The notes under the pieces are model-generated. The model ran no database searches. It saw only the letters and a list, made by a program, of their open reading frames with translations, and was not told the origin of the DNA. The translations under genes were made by a program, and so were the position numbers. 64,000 nucleotides of DNA from Neptuniibacter sp. (GTDB lineage: Bacteria; Pseudomonadota; Gammaproteobacteria; Pseudomonadales; Balneatricaceae): assembly GCF_024231755.1 (NCBI RefSeq), contig NZ_JAAEQH010000265.1, positions 1 to 64,000 of the forward strand, written 5' to 3'. This document shows positions 27,958 to 37,872 of the stretch, one piece after another; the stretch's first letter is position 1, and every line of letters starts with the position of its first letter.

Positions 27958-28806
27958 ATGATCACAGTACACACTATTGCTGAACTGCGCTCAGTCCTGA
28001 ACGCAGAGCGCCGTAACGGTAAACGTATTGGCTTTGTGCCAACCATGGGCAACCTGCACGAAGGGCACCTGCAGCTGATTGATCAGGCCAAGGCCAGCAG
28101 CGATGTAGTCGTTTCCTCAATCTTTGTTAACCCACTTCAGTTTGGCGCTGGCGAAGATCTGGGCAATTACCCACGCACATTGCAGCAGGACCAGGAGAAA
28201 TTGGAATCTCGCGGTTGTGATTTCCTGTTCGCACCTACTGACGAAGAGGTTTACCCACACGGCCGTGAAGCTCAGACTCAGGTGGAAGTACCAGTTATCT
28301 CTGATCTGTACTGTGGTGCCAGTCGCCCGGGACATTTCCGCGGCGTAGCAACCGTAGTTGCCAAGCTATTCGGCATGGTACAGCCGGATGTAGCCATTTT
28401 TGGTGAGAAGGATTTCCAGCAGTTGATGGTTATCCGCCGCATGACTGAAGATCTCAGTCTGCCTGTAGAGATTCAAGGCTCGCCAATTGCCCGTAATGAA
28501 AAAGGCCTAGCACTCAGCTCTCGTAACGGTTATCTGAGTGCAGAAGAACTGGAGACTGCTACGGTTCTGAATGCAACTCTGCGCAACGCTTCCGAGCAAA
28601 TCAGCAATGGTCAGAAAGACTTTGCCGCAATTGCAGAACAAGCACAGAATGAGCTTGAACAAGCAGGCTTTGAGCGCGATTACTACGCAATCTGCCGCCG
28701 TGCGGACCTGCAACCTGCCAGCGAAGACGATAAAGAGCTGGTAATACTGGCTGCAGCCCGTCTTGGCCCAGCTCGCCTGATCGATAACATTCAGATTGAC
28801 CTGTAA
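27958..28806 (+). CDS. panC: Pantothenate synthetase
   Basis: Condenses pantoate and beta-alanine through a pantoyl adenylate. The class I adenylylating motifs are clear: VPTMGNLHEGHLQLI (HIGH), VSSIFVNPLQFG, FGEKDFQQL and the KMSKS-like stretch ALSSRNGYLS. Length is 282 residues. The start lies two bases after the panB stop, so the genes are cotranscribed. A 12-base-pair hairpin follows the stop. Confidence 0.97.
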   Translation: MITVHTIAELRSVLNAERRNGKRIGFVPTMGNLHEGHLQLIDQAKASSDVVVSSIFVNPLQFGAGEDLGNYPRTLQQDQEKLESRGCDFLFAPTDEEVYPHGREAQTQVEVPVISDLYCGASRPGHFRGVATVVAKLFGMVQPDVAIFGEKDFQQLMVIRRMTEDLSLPVEIQGSPIARNEKGLALSSRNGYLSAEELETATVLNATLRNASEQISNGQKDFAAIAEQAQNELEQAGFERDYYAICRRADLQPASEDDKELVILAAARLGPARLIDNIQIDL

Positions 28807-28814
28807 ACACCCCG

Positions 28815-28851
28815 CTTCCGGATAACAAGTCACTGAGAGGTTATCCGGAAG
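28815..28851 (+). terminator. Hairpin after panC, probable mRNA end
   Basis: A perfect 12-base-pair inverted repeat (28815-28826 with 28840-28851) with a 13-base loop starts nine bases after the panC stop. There is no U tract, so it may be a processed 3-prime end or a Rho-assisted stop rather than an intrinsic terminator. Confidence 0.45.
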
Positions 28852-29238
28852 TACATACAATCCCTGACTTTTTACCCGCCTACTCGCTACACAAGTGCCG
28901 TTTATAGCTCCCTGCAAGCTTGTTAAGCTGTTCATTCACAATCTAATTACGACGCTTTTCGGCACTGCAAAACATTGTATTTCCAGTACAAGCAGAAAAA
29001 AACCCAGTAATTACGTGGGTTGACAAAGGACCGCCCTGTCGAGCAGACTGCAGAAACGATGAATTCCTGCGCTGCAATAAAAACCAAAATGTTGAGGCAA
29101 CGCGGTTCGAAAAACGGATTTTAAGAGGGTAACCCATTACCCCACCCGGCTTTTCGCTTGCAATACCCAGGTCATCTCGATGACCTATCATCGTCGTAGA
29201 GTGAACATTGTACATAGCTAAGCTAAGAGGCATTTCTA
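28852..29238. other. Intergenic region between panC and the thiolase
   Basis: No conserved gene is evident. It contains a minus-strand terminator with no minus-strand gene to serve (28996-29021). It also has a perfect palindrome GGTCATCTCGATGACC at 29171-29186 about 50 bases before the thiolase start. A 96-codon minus-strand frame crosses the terminator and is not believed. No clear sigma-70 promoter for the thiolase was found; the palindrome could be an operator or leader hairpin. Confidence 0.4.
28996..29021 (-). terminator. Orphan minus-strand intrinsic terminator
   Basis: On the minus strand a six-base-pair AACCCA/TGGGTT stem (29016-29021 with 29001-29006) with a nine-base loop is followed by seven T residues. 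On the plus strand the U tract is missing, so it should only stop leftward transcription. No leftward gene lies to its right before the thiolase. Confidence 0.55.
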
Positions 29239-30420
29239 ATGCGTGACGTTGTTATTGTTGCTGCCGGTCGTACCGCAGTAGGTACTTTCGGTGGTTCTCT
29301 GTCTAAAATCCCAGCTTCTGATCTGGGCGCGACTGTTATCAAAGGTCTGATCGAGAAAATCGACCTTGATCCATCCAAAGTTGACGAAGTAATTATGGGC
29401 CAGGTACTGACTGCAGGTTGCGGCCAGAACCCAGCTCGCCAGGCTACGCTGAACGGCGGCCTGCCAATTGAAGTTCCAGCTATCACAATCAACAAAGTAT
29501 GTGGTTCTGGTCTTAAAGCAGTACAGATGGCGACTCAAGCGATCCGTTGTGGCGATGCAGACATCATCATCGCAGGCGGTCAGGAAAACATGAGCGCATC
29601 TGCTCACGTACTTCCAAACTCCCGTAACGGTGCACGTATGGGTGATTGGAAAATGGTTGATACCATGATCAAAGATGGCCTGTGGGATGCGTTCAACGAC
29701 TACCACATGGGTATCACTACAGAGAACATCGTAGAAAAATACGGCTTCACACGTGAAGAGCAGGATGCATTCGCTGCTGCATCTCAGAATAAAGCTGAAG
29801 CTGCGGTAACTTCTGGTCGCTTTAAAGACGAGATCATCCCGGTAACGATTCCTCAGCGCAAAGGCGACCCAATCGTATTTGATACTGACGAACAGCCACG
29901 TTTCGGTTGTACCGCTGAAGCTCTGGGCAAACTGCGTCCAGCATTCAAAAAAGACGGTTCTGTAACTGCAGGTAACTCTTCTACTATCAACGATGGCGCT
30001 GCTGCAGTAATCGTTTGTTCTGCAGAGAAAGCTGAAGAACTGGGTCTGCCAGTACTGGCACGCATTAAGGCTTACGGTAATGCAGGCCTTGATCCAGCAA
30101 TCATGGGTACAGGTCCAATCTGCGCAACTCAGAAAGCACTGGAAAAAGCAGGCTGGACTGTTGATGACCTGGAACTGGTTGAAGCAAACGAAGCTTTCGC
30201 TGCTCAGGCAATGTCTGTAAACAAAGATCTGGGCTGGAACACAGATATCGTTAACGTTAACGGCGGTGCTATCGCTCTGGGTCACCCAATCGGTGCTTCC
30301 GGCTGCCGCGTATTCGTTAGCCTGATCCACGAAATGAACAAGCGTGATGCGAAGAAAGGCCTGGCTACACTGTGTATCGGTGGTGGTATGGGTACTGCAC
30401 TTGCAATCGAACGAGACTGA
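29239..30420 (+). CDS. Acetyl-CoA C-acetyltransferase (thiolase)
   Basis: Biosynthetic-type thiolase that condenses two acetyl-CoA to acetoacetyl-CoA, or the reverse. The 393-residue protein has the nucleophilic cysteine in [12 protein letters not shown] and the histidine in [15 protein letters not shown]. The second catalytic cysteine lies in [11 protein letters not shown]. It resembles PhaA/AtoB, but no pha, ato or fad gene is adjacent, so I leave the symbol blank. Codon use is strongly biased, like a highly expressed gene, which explains the long empty frames antisense to it. A strong terminator follows. Confidence 0.95.
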   Translation: MRDVVIVAAGRTAVGTFGGSLSKIPASDLGATVIKGLIEKIDLDPSKVDEVIMGQVLTAGCGQNPARQATLNGGLPIEVPAITINKVCGSGLKAVQMATQAIRCGDADIIIAGGQENMSASAHVLPNSRNGARMGDWKMVDTMIKDGLWDAFNDYHMGITTENIVEKYGFTREEQDAFAAASQNKAEAAVTSGRFKDEIIPVTIPQRKGDPIVFDTDEQPRFGCTAEALGKLRPAFKKDGSVTAGNSSTINDGAAAVIVCSAEKAEELGLPVLARIKAYGNAGLDPAIMGTGPICATQKALEKAGWTVDDLELVEANEAFAAQAMSVNKDLGWNTDIVNVNGGAIALGHPIGASGCRVFVSLIHEMNKRDAKKGLATLCIGGGMGTALAIERD

Positions 30421-30456
30421 TCTAGACTAAAGTCTATTGAGACCGTCCTACACTTT

Positions 30457-30482
30457 AAACCGCTGCTCGCAGCGGTTTTTTT
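30457..30482 (+). terminator. Thiolase intrinsic terminator
   Basis: A nine-base-pair stem AAACCGCTG/CAGCGGTTT (30457-30465 with 30470-30478) with a CTCG tetraloop and a run of seven T. It lies 37 bases after the thiolase stop, so the thiolase is probably monocistronic. Confidence 0.9.
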
Positions 30483-30576
30483 CTGTCCAAAATAAGGCCG
30501 CTTCAAACCTATACCTTGCATACTAATCACACTATGCTGAATAGAATTTATTAAGCCCTGCCGTGGAATAACATTG

Positions 30577-31932
30577 ATGGTTAATACCAGCAGCTTGATC
30601 CGTTTTATTTCAATTCTAATCCTGTCAGCACTGTTGCTTTTCACCCTGCCTGCCCTTTCCATTTCAGACCAGGAAACCGCCAAAGGTTTGGCAATGCTAT
30701 TCTTCATCGGTGCATTATGGATCAGCGAAACCTTACCCATCACGGTTACTGCTCTACTCGTACCTCTTGCCGCCACCTTACTGGGTATATTCAATATTCA
30801 GCAGGCCCTGACTAATTTTGCGCACCCCATTATCTTTCTGTTTCTTGGTGGATTTGCGCTGGCAGCCGCCCTGCATAAACACGGAATTGATCGCGCGCTT
30901 GCTAACCATGTACTACGACTGGCAAATGGGCGGCTTCTCTATGCCAGTATGATCCTGTTTCTCTTAACTGCCTTTATCTCCATGTGGATATCAAACACGG
31001 CTACCACTGCGATGATGCTGCCTTTAGCACTAGGCATGCTCTCCCGCTTTGAGATTAAAGATAACCCTGGGCTTTATCTGTTCATTCTTCTGGGGATCGC
31101 TTATTCAGCCAACATCGGCGGTATTGGAACACTGGTGGGTAGCCCACCCAATGCGATTGCAGCAGCGGAGATTGGGCTTGGCTTTGCCGACTGGATGAAA
31201 ATAGGCATGCCAATAGTGATCATTCTATTACCTTGCATGATCGCCTTACTCTTTGTATTGCTAGCTCCCAAAATAGATCAACACTTTGAGCAGGAAGAGC
31301 AGAATTTCACCCTAACCCTTGAACGCAACGCAGTACTGGCGGTATTTCTATTGACTATAGTCCTATGGCTGTTCAGCAAACCTCTTTCCTCTGCTCTTAG
31401 CATAGAAAAAGGCTTTGATAGCATGGTCGCAATTCTTGCTATCTTCCTGTTGGGTATACTTAAACTTGTTGGCTGGAAAGATATTGAGAAAACTACCGAT
31501 TGGGGTGTACTGCTGTTATTTGGTGGCGGGATAACACTCAGCGCAATTCTGAAAAGCACAGGCGCAAGTTCATTCCTTGCTGAACAGATCAGTTTATTAT
31601 TGAGCGATACGCCTTTTTTCCTCTTTCTCGCTCTGATCTGTACCTTTGTCGTCTTCCTTACAGAGATGGCCAGTAACACCGCCAGTACAGCCCTAATGGT
31701 ACCTATCTTCATTTCAATAGCCGCTGAACTGGGTTTCCCCGGCGATACTCTGGCAATTGCGATTGCAGTCAGCGCATCCTGCGCCTTTATGCTACCTGTG
31801 GCGACACCCCCAAATGCCATTGTATTTGGCACCGGTTACATTCCTCAAAAAAGTATGATGCGAACCGGCTTTTTCCTTAACCTGCTCTGCATTGTACTAA
31901 TCAGTGTGAGCATGCACCTGCTATTGGGTTAA
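30577..31932 (+). CDS. DASS (SLC13) family anion symporter
   Basis: Inner-membrane sodium-coupled transporter of the divalent-anion family (dicarboxylates, sulfate or related). The 451-residue protein has about 11 to 12 hydrophobic helices. It has paired substrate/Na+ motifs: SNTATTAMMLPLALGM in the first half and EMASNTASTALMVPIF in the second, the SNT hallmark. The repeat linker DWGVLLLFGGGITLS is also present. I chose ATG 30577 because the TTG just before it is out of register with the GTGGA ribosome site. Substrate is not determined. It overlaps the convergent PTPS-like gene by four bases. Confidence 0.88.
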   Translation: MVNTSSLIRFISILILSALLLFTLPALSISDQETAKGLAMLFFIGALWISETLPITVTALLVPLAATLLGIFNIQQALTNFAHPIIFLFLGGFALAAALHKHGIDRALANHVLRLANGRLLYASMILFLLTAFISMWISNTATTAMMLPLALGMLSRFEIKDNPGLYLFILLGIAYSANIGGIGTLVGSPPNAIAAAEIGLGFADWMKIGMPIVIILLPCMIALLFVLLAPKIDQHFEQEEQNFTLTLERNAVLAVFLLTIVLWLFSKPLSSALSIEKGFDSMVAILAIFLLGILKLVGWKDIEKTTDWGVLLLFGGGITLSAILKSTGASSFLAEQISLLLSDTPFFLFLALICTFVVFLTEMASNTASTALMVPIFISIAAELGFPGDTLAIAIAVSASCAFMLPVATPPNAIVFGTGYIPQKSMMRTGFFLNLLCIVLISVSMHLLLG

Positions 31933-32765
31933 AGCTCAACAATCGCACCTTTACCCACACCTTCAAAGGCGCGTACCAGAACACGCTCATTCGGGTGATC
32001 TTTCTTTATCTGATGCGCCAGATGGTCAGCAATAAGCTCAACGGTGCTATCAGTATCTATCAGATAGCACACAGACGCTGGCAAGCTGATAGCAAAATCA
32101 CCCTGGGGTGCTGTGTAAGCGTAGTGGTGACGGGACTCGCAGCGCTCAACCAAATGCGACTCTGAGCCGATGTAGATATCCTTAAAAGATTCAGCCCACT
32201 CAGCTTCAAGTTCTGAGTCACGCTGATCATTAATATAGATCTCTATCTTCGAGCGGTGACCATGGGCAATGCGCTGGCAGTTACCATCATGCTTCTGCAG
32301 ACCGTGACTGTAGTGATAGAAAGCGCCATCAATGCGCTCAGGCACAAAGGAGATTTTCAGCCCTTTTACCTCTTCCGGGAAAAGCTCCAACAGTTTATCA
32401 CGACACCAATCAGCCAACGTATGCTCTGTAATATCCGGCATACCTACCAGGCAGATCGCAGATTCAGGGGAACGGCAGTAGAAGCTTTCACCATCGGGGT
32501 AGAGCCACTCCACCTCAGTGTAACCATCATTAGTAGCGTGGCTTAAACGGGGCATTCCCGTTGGGACCACCAGCGCATGATCAACCCAACGATCAAACCA
32601 GCGCTTAACCTCTTTTTTCACAATGCCAAAATCACAGATCATACCTTGCTCATTCAGGCTTCCATCCAGCTCCAGCTGCACCAGCCAGGACTCCCCCATC
32701 AAACCACGATGTGGGTGCAGGTATGAAAAATCGACATTGGTCAGGTTATCTACAAACAGTTTCAC
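31929..32765 (-). CDS. Tandem 6-pyruvoyl-tetrahydropterin synthase-like protein (QueD family)
   Basis: A 278-residue protein that reads as two T-fold (PTPS/QueD) units in one chain. The first (residues 1-100) has HPHRGLMGESWLVQLELDG followed by MICDFGIVK. The second (from about 145) has FYHYSHG, the cysteine stretch CQRIAHGHRSKIEI and a C-terminal RAFEGVGKGA in place of the usual glutamate motif. The Cys-His segment of the second unit resembles the QueD active site. QueD makes carboxy-tetrahydropterin for queuosine. Whether this long form does so, or works on another pterin, is unclear. It overlaps the DASS gene end by four bases. Confidence 0.8.
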   Translation of the reverse strand: MKLFVDNLTNVDFSYLHPHRGLMGESWLVQLELDGSLNEQGMICDFGIVKKEVKRWFDRWVDHALVVPTGMPRLSHATNDGYTEVEWLYPDGESFYCRSPESAICLVGMPDITEHTLADWCRDKLLELFPEEVKGLKISFVPERIDGAFYHYSHGLQKHDGNCQRIAHGHRSKIEIYINDQRDSELEAEWAESFKDIYIGSESHLVERCESRHHYAYTAPQGDFAISLPASVCYLIDTDSTVELIADHLAHQIKKDHPNERVLVRAFEGVGKGAIVEL

Positions 32766-32922
32766 TTTTAGCTCCGTTGCGAGGCAGACATCTATAATTA
32801 CTGCCTCAAAATCAAGGCGCGTATATTAGCCTAAAAACTGATCACAAAAAACGTTACAGCATTCATGGTAATAGTTCAGATATAATAGCCGCTTTTCCGA
32901 CGGCTCCAGTTATCACATCACT

Positions 32923-33615
32923 ATGCGCTTAGACAAATATCTCGCCCAATCCACAGGATTCTCCCGCAAAGAGGTCCGCCGTTTTATGAAAGCAGGTGAA
33001 GTTGTGGTGAACGATATCGAGGTATCCGACCCATCCCAGCACATAGGTGAAGAGGATGAGGTATATCTCAGTGGTTATCCGGTTGACGCACCCGGCGATA
33101 AATACCTGATGTTGCATAAACCTTTGGGCTGCGTTTGCTCCAATGATGATGGTACTCACCCTACAGTACTCAGCCTTATCGACCTGCCTCGCGCAGAAGA
33201 ACTGACAATCTGCGGCCGCCTTGATGTAGATACGACCGGGCTTGTTCTGATTACCAGTGATGGCAAATGGGCGCATAGAATCACTTCACCTAAACATAAG
33301 ACAGGCAAGCTTTACCAAGTCACTACTGCTGATCCAATTCCAGAGGATGCCGTAGAAAAATTCGAGAACGGCCTGATGCTTATCAATGATAAGCAGCGCA
33401 CAAAACCGGCACAGTTAACCATCACAGCCGAGAATGAAGCCGAAGTGATTCTGACCGAAGGCCGTTACCATCAGGTGAAGCGTATGTTCGCTGCCATTGG
33501 CAACAAGGTTACGGAGCTTCACCGGCAACGCATCGGCGATATTGAATTGGATGAAGATCTGGAACCAGGTGAATTCCGTTTCCTGACAGATGAAGAGATC
33601 AACAGCATCAAATGA
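32923..33615 (+). CDS. rsuA: Ribosomal small-subunit pseudouridine synthase, RsuA family
   Basis: Modifies a uridine of 16S rRNA (position 516 in E. coli). An N-terminal S4 domain (MRLDKYLAQSTGFSRKEVRRF) is followed by the synthase core with catalytic aspartate in GRLDVDTTGL. GRYHQVKRMFAAIGN and the closing LHRQRIGDIEL follow. Length is 230 residues, as RsuA in E. coli (231). The related RluE and RluF are the alternatives. rsmC overlaps its end by four bases (ATGA), pairing two 16S modification enzymes. Confidence 0.88.
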   Translation: MRLDKYLAQSTGFSRKEVRRFMKAGEVVVNDIEVSDPSQHIGEEDEVYLSGYPVDAPGDKYLMLHKPLGCVCSNDDGTHPTVLSLIDLPRAEELTICGRLDVDTTGLVLITSDGKWAHRITSPKHKTGKLYQVTTADPIPEDAVEKFENGLMLINDKQRTKPAQLTITAENEAEVILTEGRYHQVKRMFAAIGNKVTELHRQRIGDIELDEDLEPGEFRFLTDEEINSIK

Positions 33616-34664
33616 GTGATTCCGCTTTTAACCAGCTTATCCCTTACCTGAAGGATACGAATATACGCAGCTTATGGCTGGCCGATGAGAACCTTCTCAG
33701 CGCCAACTTAAGGCCCAACGATGCTGTTACCGTAATCGCCAACCGTATAGATCTGGAACAACAGCTGCAAAAGCAGGATTGGAAGGTTCTCTTCTCAGAC
33801 TACGATTTCAGCATTATTGAAGACAACTCCCTTGATCAGGTGATCTACCGCATATCCAAAGAGAAACTGGTCGTTCACCACATCATCAATGAAGCGTTCC
33901 GCTGCCTCAAAGAAGATGGCCAACTGATTCTGGCAGGCGACAAAGGCGAAGGGATCAAAACCTACTTCAGCAAAGCAAAGAAGCTGTTTGGAGAGGGAGA
34001 AAGCAGTAAGGCGGATAAAGACACTTGGCTGGCGATCTTAAGCAAACATAACGAAGTCAGCAACAAACAGCTTGATGACAAAAACTACCATGAGCTACGT
34101 GTGACCTGCTCAGATACCCAGCATGAGTCATCTTTTGAATACTACAGTAAGCCAGGGGTGTTCGGCTGGGATAAAATAGATAAGGGCAGCGCCTATCTGA
34201 TTGAAAATCTGGATAGCTTCCTAATGACCCTGATAGAACCACCCAAAAACGCTCTGGATCTTGGGTGCGGATACGGCTACCTTTCGCTCAATCTGAGCTA
34301 TCTGGATATACCGGTAGTAGCTACCGACAATAATGCAGCGGCAATAAAAGCCTGTGAGCGTAACTTCGACCGCTATCCAATCAATGGCAAAGTAATTGCT
34401 GCCAGTTGCGCAGAAGGGATCACCGAGAAGTTCGATCTGATCGTCTGTAACCCTCCCTTCCATGCAGGCTTCTCAGTAGATGGAGATCTGACCGACCGTT
34501 TCCTTAAGGCCGCTCACGATCGTTTACACAGCCGAGGTGTTGCCTGCTTTGTAACAAACATCCATATTCCGATTGAACGTAAAGCCCATCAATACTTCCA
34601 TCAAGCAGAATGCATTATGTCCAATGGTAACTTTAAGCTGGTGCGTTTAACTCATAAGATGTGA
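33612..34664 (+). CDS. rsmC: 16S rRNA (guanine-1207-N2) methyltransferase
   Basis: Two-domain enzyme of 350 residues. The N-terminal half is a degenerate methyltransferase-like domain (WLADENLLSA, DYDFSIIEDNSLDQVIYRISKEK). The C-terminal half is catalytic, with the SAM loop ALDLGCGYGYLSL, an acidic ATDNNAAAI and the active-site NPPFHAGF. This architecture is specific to RsmC/RlmG; the length fits RsmC. It starts within the rsuA stop codon, so it is translationally coupled. Confidence 0.9.
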   Translation: MSDSAFNQLIPYLKDTNIRSLWLADENLLSANLRPNDAVTVIANRIDLEQQLQKQDWKVLFSDYDFSIIEDNSLDQVIYRISKEKLVVHHIINEAFRCLKEDGQLILAGDKGEGIKTYFSKAKKLFGEGESSKADKDTWLAILSKHNEVSNKQLDDKNYHELRVTCSDTQHESSFEYYSKPGVFGWDKIDKGSAYLIENLDSFLMTLIEPPKNALDLGCGYGYLSLNLSYLDIPVVATDNNAAAIKACERNFDRYPINGKVIAASCAEGITEKFDLIVCNPPFHAGFSVDGDLTDRFLKAAHDRLHSRGVACFVTNIHIPIERKAHQYFHQAECIMSNGNFKLVRLTHKM

Positions 34665-34919
34665 TCGACTGATTAACCCGAATTTTTCATGAAGGCGCTA
34701 AAAATCATACTGTAAGCCTTATGCTACCTGGGTTTCCTGCATATATTAGAAAGTTACACTATGTAACCAACCTATCACTGATCAGTTTTCTGAAAAATCT
34801 GACGTTACACTTGTTCTCATCTTCCTTGAACCTTGGAACCACCAAGGCCCTGCACAAGATAAAAACAATTGCTTAGCCATATTTCCCAAAAATTCCGATC
34901 CCTACATAAAATATCCGGG

Positions 34920-35801
34920 TTAAGCCTCTTTACGCTTCACTGCCAGATAAACACCCGCAACAGCTACGACAATGCCTACCAAAGCGACCGCATTCAAAGT
35001 TTCATCAAACAGGAGCCAGGCTTCTAACGCGGTCAGTGGTGGTACCAGATAGAAATAACTCGCCACTTTGCTCGCCTCACCTTCACGGATCATCACCAGC
35101 AGCAATAAAATAGCGGTTACTGACAGAGCCAACACCATCCAGGCTAATGCGCCCAGCAGAGGCCAGCTCCAATCCACCTGCCCAGAATCAAACAGAAATG
35201 CCAACGCAGCCATCACAAAGGCAGTGGCCAGATATTGGTAAAAAGCCCCTACCATCAGATCTACACCGGAGCCAAAACGCTTCTGGTAAAGCGTACCTAT
35301 AGAGATTGCCAGCAAAGCAATTATTGCAGCACTCCAGGCATCCCAACCTGCGATGTCAGAATTACCCTGCCCATTCTGACTAACCACCAGCAACACACCG
35401 ACAAAGCCCAGCAACAAACCTATCCATTGCCTTTTAAGTAAGCGCTCACTTAGCCACAACCAACCGATTAACGCTGTTAGAAGAGGTTGTACTCCCATCA
35501 CCAATGAGGTGATTCCTGCAGGAAGCGCCCAATCGATTGCGGCAAAAACACCACCCAGATAACAAGCGTGAACCAGAAAACCTACAACCATTTGATGCCC
35601 AGCCTGCGGCAGCGAGCACCACTGGGGCTTACGCCATAACAATAATCCTGCAAATACCAGCAGTGTTAAAACGGTTCGCAGCAGTAATACGCTAAATGGT
35701 TCCATATAAGGCACAGCATATTTAGCCCCGATAAAACCGGTGCTCCATATACCTACAAAGGCCCAGGGAACAAGCGCCAGGCGCTGCTGCTTACTTAACA
35801 T
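34920..35801 (-). CDS. EamA/DMT-family transporter
   Basis: A 293-residue member of the drug/metabolite transporter superfamily. Two EamA repeats of five helices each are visible, beginning WAFVGIWSTGFIGAKYAVPYMEPFS and, in the second half, DAWSAAIIALLAISIGTLYQKRFG. The second repeat ends with the family phrase YFYLVPPLTALEAWLLFDE. Substrate cannot be predicted; relatives export amino acids or metabolites. It stands alone, with about 240-base gaps on both sides. Confidence 0.88.
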   Translation of the reverse strand: MLSKQQRLALVPWAFVGIWSTGFIGAKYAVPYMEPFSVLLLRTVLTLLVFAGLLLWRKPQWCSLPQAGHQMVVGFLVHACYLGGVFAAIDWALPAGITSLVMGVQPLLTALIGWLWLSERLLKRQWIGLLLGFVGVLLVVSQNGQGNSDIAGWDAWSAAIIALLAISIGTLYQKRFGSGVDLMVGAFYQYLATAFVMAALAFLFDSGQVDWSWPLLGALAWMVLALSVTAILLLLVMIREGEASKVASYFYLVPPLTALEAWLLFDETLNAVALVGIVVAVAGVYLAVKRKEA

Positions 35802-36046
35802 AGCGAATAACTCTAAGGTTGAAGAGGGTCACTTTAACGGCACTAGTCGTAATTAAACAGGGACAAATTCTAACTAGTCACAGCAGTACAGATTGGCTTT
35901 CCACTTTGAATTTAACTACTGAAACAATAATAAATCATGAAAAGCATACAAGTTTGTTTGAATATACAAGCTAATCACCTGATTTATTAGACTTTTTAAA
36001 AATCTGAACAATACTAAACAGGTAATTAACACGAGAACGATTGCCT

Positions 36047-37729
36047 ATGGCCTGCTTAAGCTTACGTGAAGCAGAAGATCACCTGTCGGTTGAAGCGGTG
36101 TTAGAACATCCAGACGAAGGTGAAACAGTTGATTTCGAAACCATCCAACATCTGCTGGAAGAGGCAGATCTTACTTCTCTTAAATGGGAAGATGCTGCCA
36201 TCAATCAGATCATCTCTGCAGCGGAAGAGCCTGATAATGAGCAAACCCGTTTCCCTATTTCCTTCATTATCGCCAAACGAATTGATGCCCAACTATCGTT
36301 ACAGCTTAGCGCCGACAAACTGACAGCCACAGCAACCATACGAGCCGCATACGGCGGCAAGCCGATAGGCCCGAAACAACTAAAACAAGCACTGGCCGCA
36401 GCCAATATCCGCAAAGGCCTAAGAAACAAAGAACTAAGCGCTCTGCTCAAGGAAGCGCATCAAGCCAAGCCGGGCAGCACAATCGAAAAAGAGATCGCCT
36501 GTGGGCGTAACGCCGAACATGGCAAAGACGGGGAATGGATCTCCGACGTTAAAACTCTGAGACAACAACTGAATCAACCGAAAGAGCGTGGCGATGGCAC
36601 GGTAGACTTACTCGATTTCGGCGAGATCATGACCGTAAAAGAGGGTGAGTTACTGATGCACCTTGAACCACCTACCCCCGGGAAAATGGGTTTTACTGTT
36701 ACTGGCGAAGTAATCCCCCCCAAACCGGGTAAAGAGGTGCCATTTACTCCATCCGAAGGGGTTATACTCAGTGAGTCAAAAGATCAGATCCTTGCAGCGC
36801 GGCAGGGATTGCCCGTCGAACAACCTCGCGGTATGCGTGTTGACCAGATCTATACCGCTGCAAAAGTAGATATAGGCACCGGACATATCAGCTTTGATGG
36901 CAGCGTTATTATTCAGGGCGACGTAGAGGATGGTATGAAGATCTCAGCCACCGGAGATATCACTATAGGTGGATCTGTCTACTACGCCCATATTGAAGCC
37001 GGCGGCGATATCATCGTACGCAAAGGAGTTATCGGTCGTCAGCAACAGGATAGCTCTCAGCACTTCAACCCCGAGGAACTGAACTGCCACTTACAAGCAG
37101 AAGGACATGTCCAGATCGGTTTTGCTCAATACGCTAAACTGGATGCGGAAAAAGGGATTATTGTTGATAAACAACTACTACACTGCCTAAGCCAAACCCG
37201 CGGGCTACTGGAGATCGGGCGCGCCCCCCGAGACCGTAATAGCAAGCTAATCGGCGGTCTTACTCATGCCTGTAAAGGTGTCTCCTGTGCCAACTACGGT
37301 ACGGAGGCCTTTATCCCAACCGAGATACGTCTTTGCTGTCACTATGAAGAGAGCAAGACCCATGAACAGCAGTTGAGTGAAAAGCTCAACAGTAATCAGA
37401 AACTTCTGAATGAACTCAGGCTTCTACTACCTGAATTCAAAACCCTACCCAAAACCATGGATACCCTGGAGAAAACTAAACGTCTGGTCAGTGCGATAAA
37501 ACACACCGCAAAACTGGTTTCTGCACTGAAGCACCAGATTAGAAAACTCCGCGCCTATAGGGAAAACCAACTACATTCAGCACAGATGATTGCCCGGGGT
37601 TATATCTACCCCAATGTGAAGGTGTATATTGCGGACCTCCCTTATAAGTTTACTAAAGAGTGCGCAGGAGGCGGGATAGCATTTAGGGATGGGGAGGCTA
37701 TGTATGAGCCTGAACTTCGCTCTTTTTAG
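36047..37729 (+). CDS. FapA/DUF342 family protein
   Basis: A 560-residue protein of the DUF342 (flagellar assembly protein A) family. After an N-terminal domain with AAYGGKPIGPKQL, the central region has the family core. This includes VDLLDFGEIMTVKEGELLMHLEPPTPG and a right-handed beta-helix-like series rich in G and D (GHISFDGSVIIQGDVEDGMKI, GDITIGGSVYYAHIEAGGDI). A coiled coil of about 80 residues (HEQQLSEKLNSNQ to QIRKLRAY) precedes a short tail. In Vibrio a FapA protein influences flagellation; here no flagellar gene is nearby, so the role is open. ATG 36047 is preferred over TTG 36041. Confidence 0.82.
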   Translation: MACLSLREAEDHLSVEAVLEHPDEGETVDFETIQHLLEEADLTSLKWEDAAINQIISAAEEPDNEQTRFPISFIIAKRIDAQLSLQLSADKLTATATIRAAYGGKPIGPKQLKQALAAANIRKGLRNKELSALLKEAHQAKPGSTIEKEIACGRNAEHGKDGEWISDVKTLRQQLNQPKERGDGTVDLLDFGEIMTVKEGELLMHLEPPTPGKMGFTVTGEVIPPKPGKEVPFTPSEGVILSESKDQILAARQGLPVEQPRGMRVDQIYTAAKVDIGTGHISFDGSVIIQGDVEDGMKISATGDITIGGSVYYAHIEAGGDIIVRKGVIGRQQQDSSQHFNPEELNCHLQAEGHVQIGFAQYAKLDAEKGIIVDKQLLHCLSQTRGLLEIGRAPRDRNSKLIGGLTHACKGVSCANYGTEAFIPTEIRLCCHYEESKTHEQQLSEKLNSNQKLLNELRLLLPEFKTLPKTMDTLEKTKRLVSAIKHTAKLVSALKHQIRKLRAYRENQLHSAQMIARGYIYPNVKVYIADLPYKFTKECAGGGIAFRDGEAMYEPELRSF

Positions 37730-37872
37730 TAACAAACCCCAAAGCCCTTCTTAGTTACCAACGTTTTTACATTGCTCGATTTTGATCACCAAAACGTACT
37801 TATTCACCTCGTTCCCCTTCCCTGTTTTTTCAATACTGGATTTATCTGTATTAAAAACAAAAAGGTTCAATA

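Noticed and set aside
28943-29233. 96-codon minus-strand frame before the thiolase
   Set aside because: An intrinsic terminator on the same strand lies inside it, and it has no recognisable protein features.
29236-30330. Long open frame (364 codons) on the strand opposite the thiolase
   Set aside because: It is a shadow of the strongly biased thiolase codons. It has no family features and is very rich in Cys, Phe and Thr.
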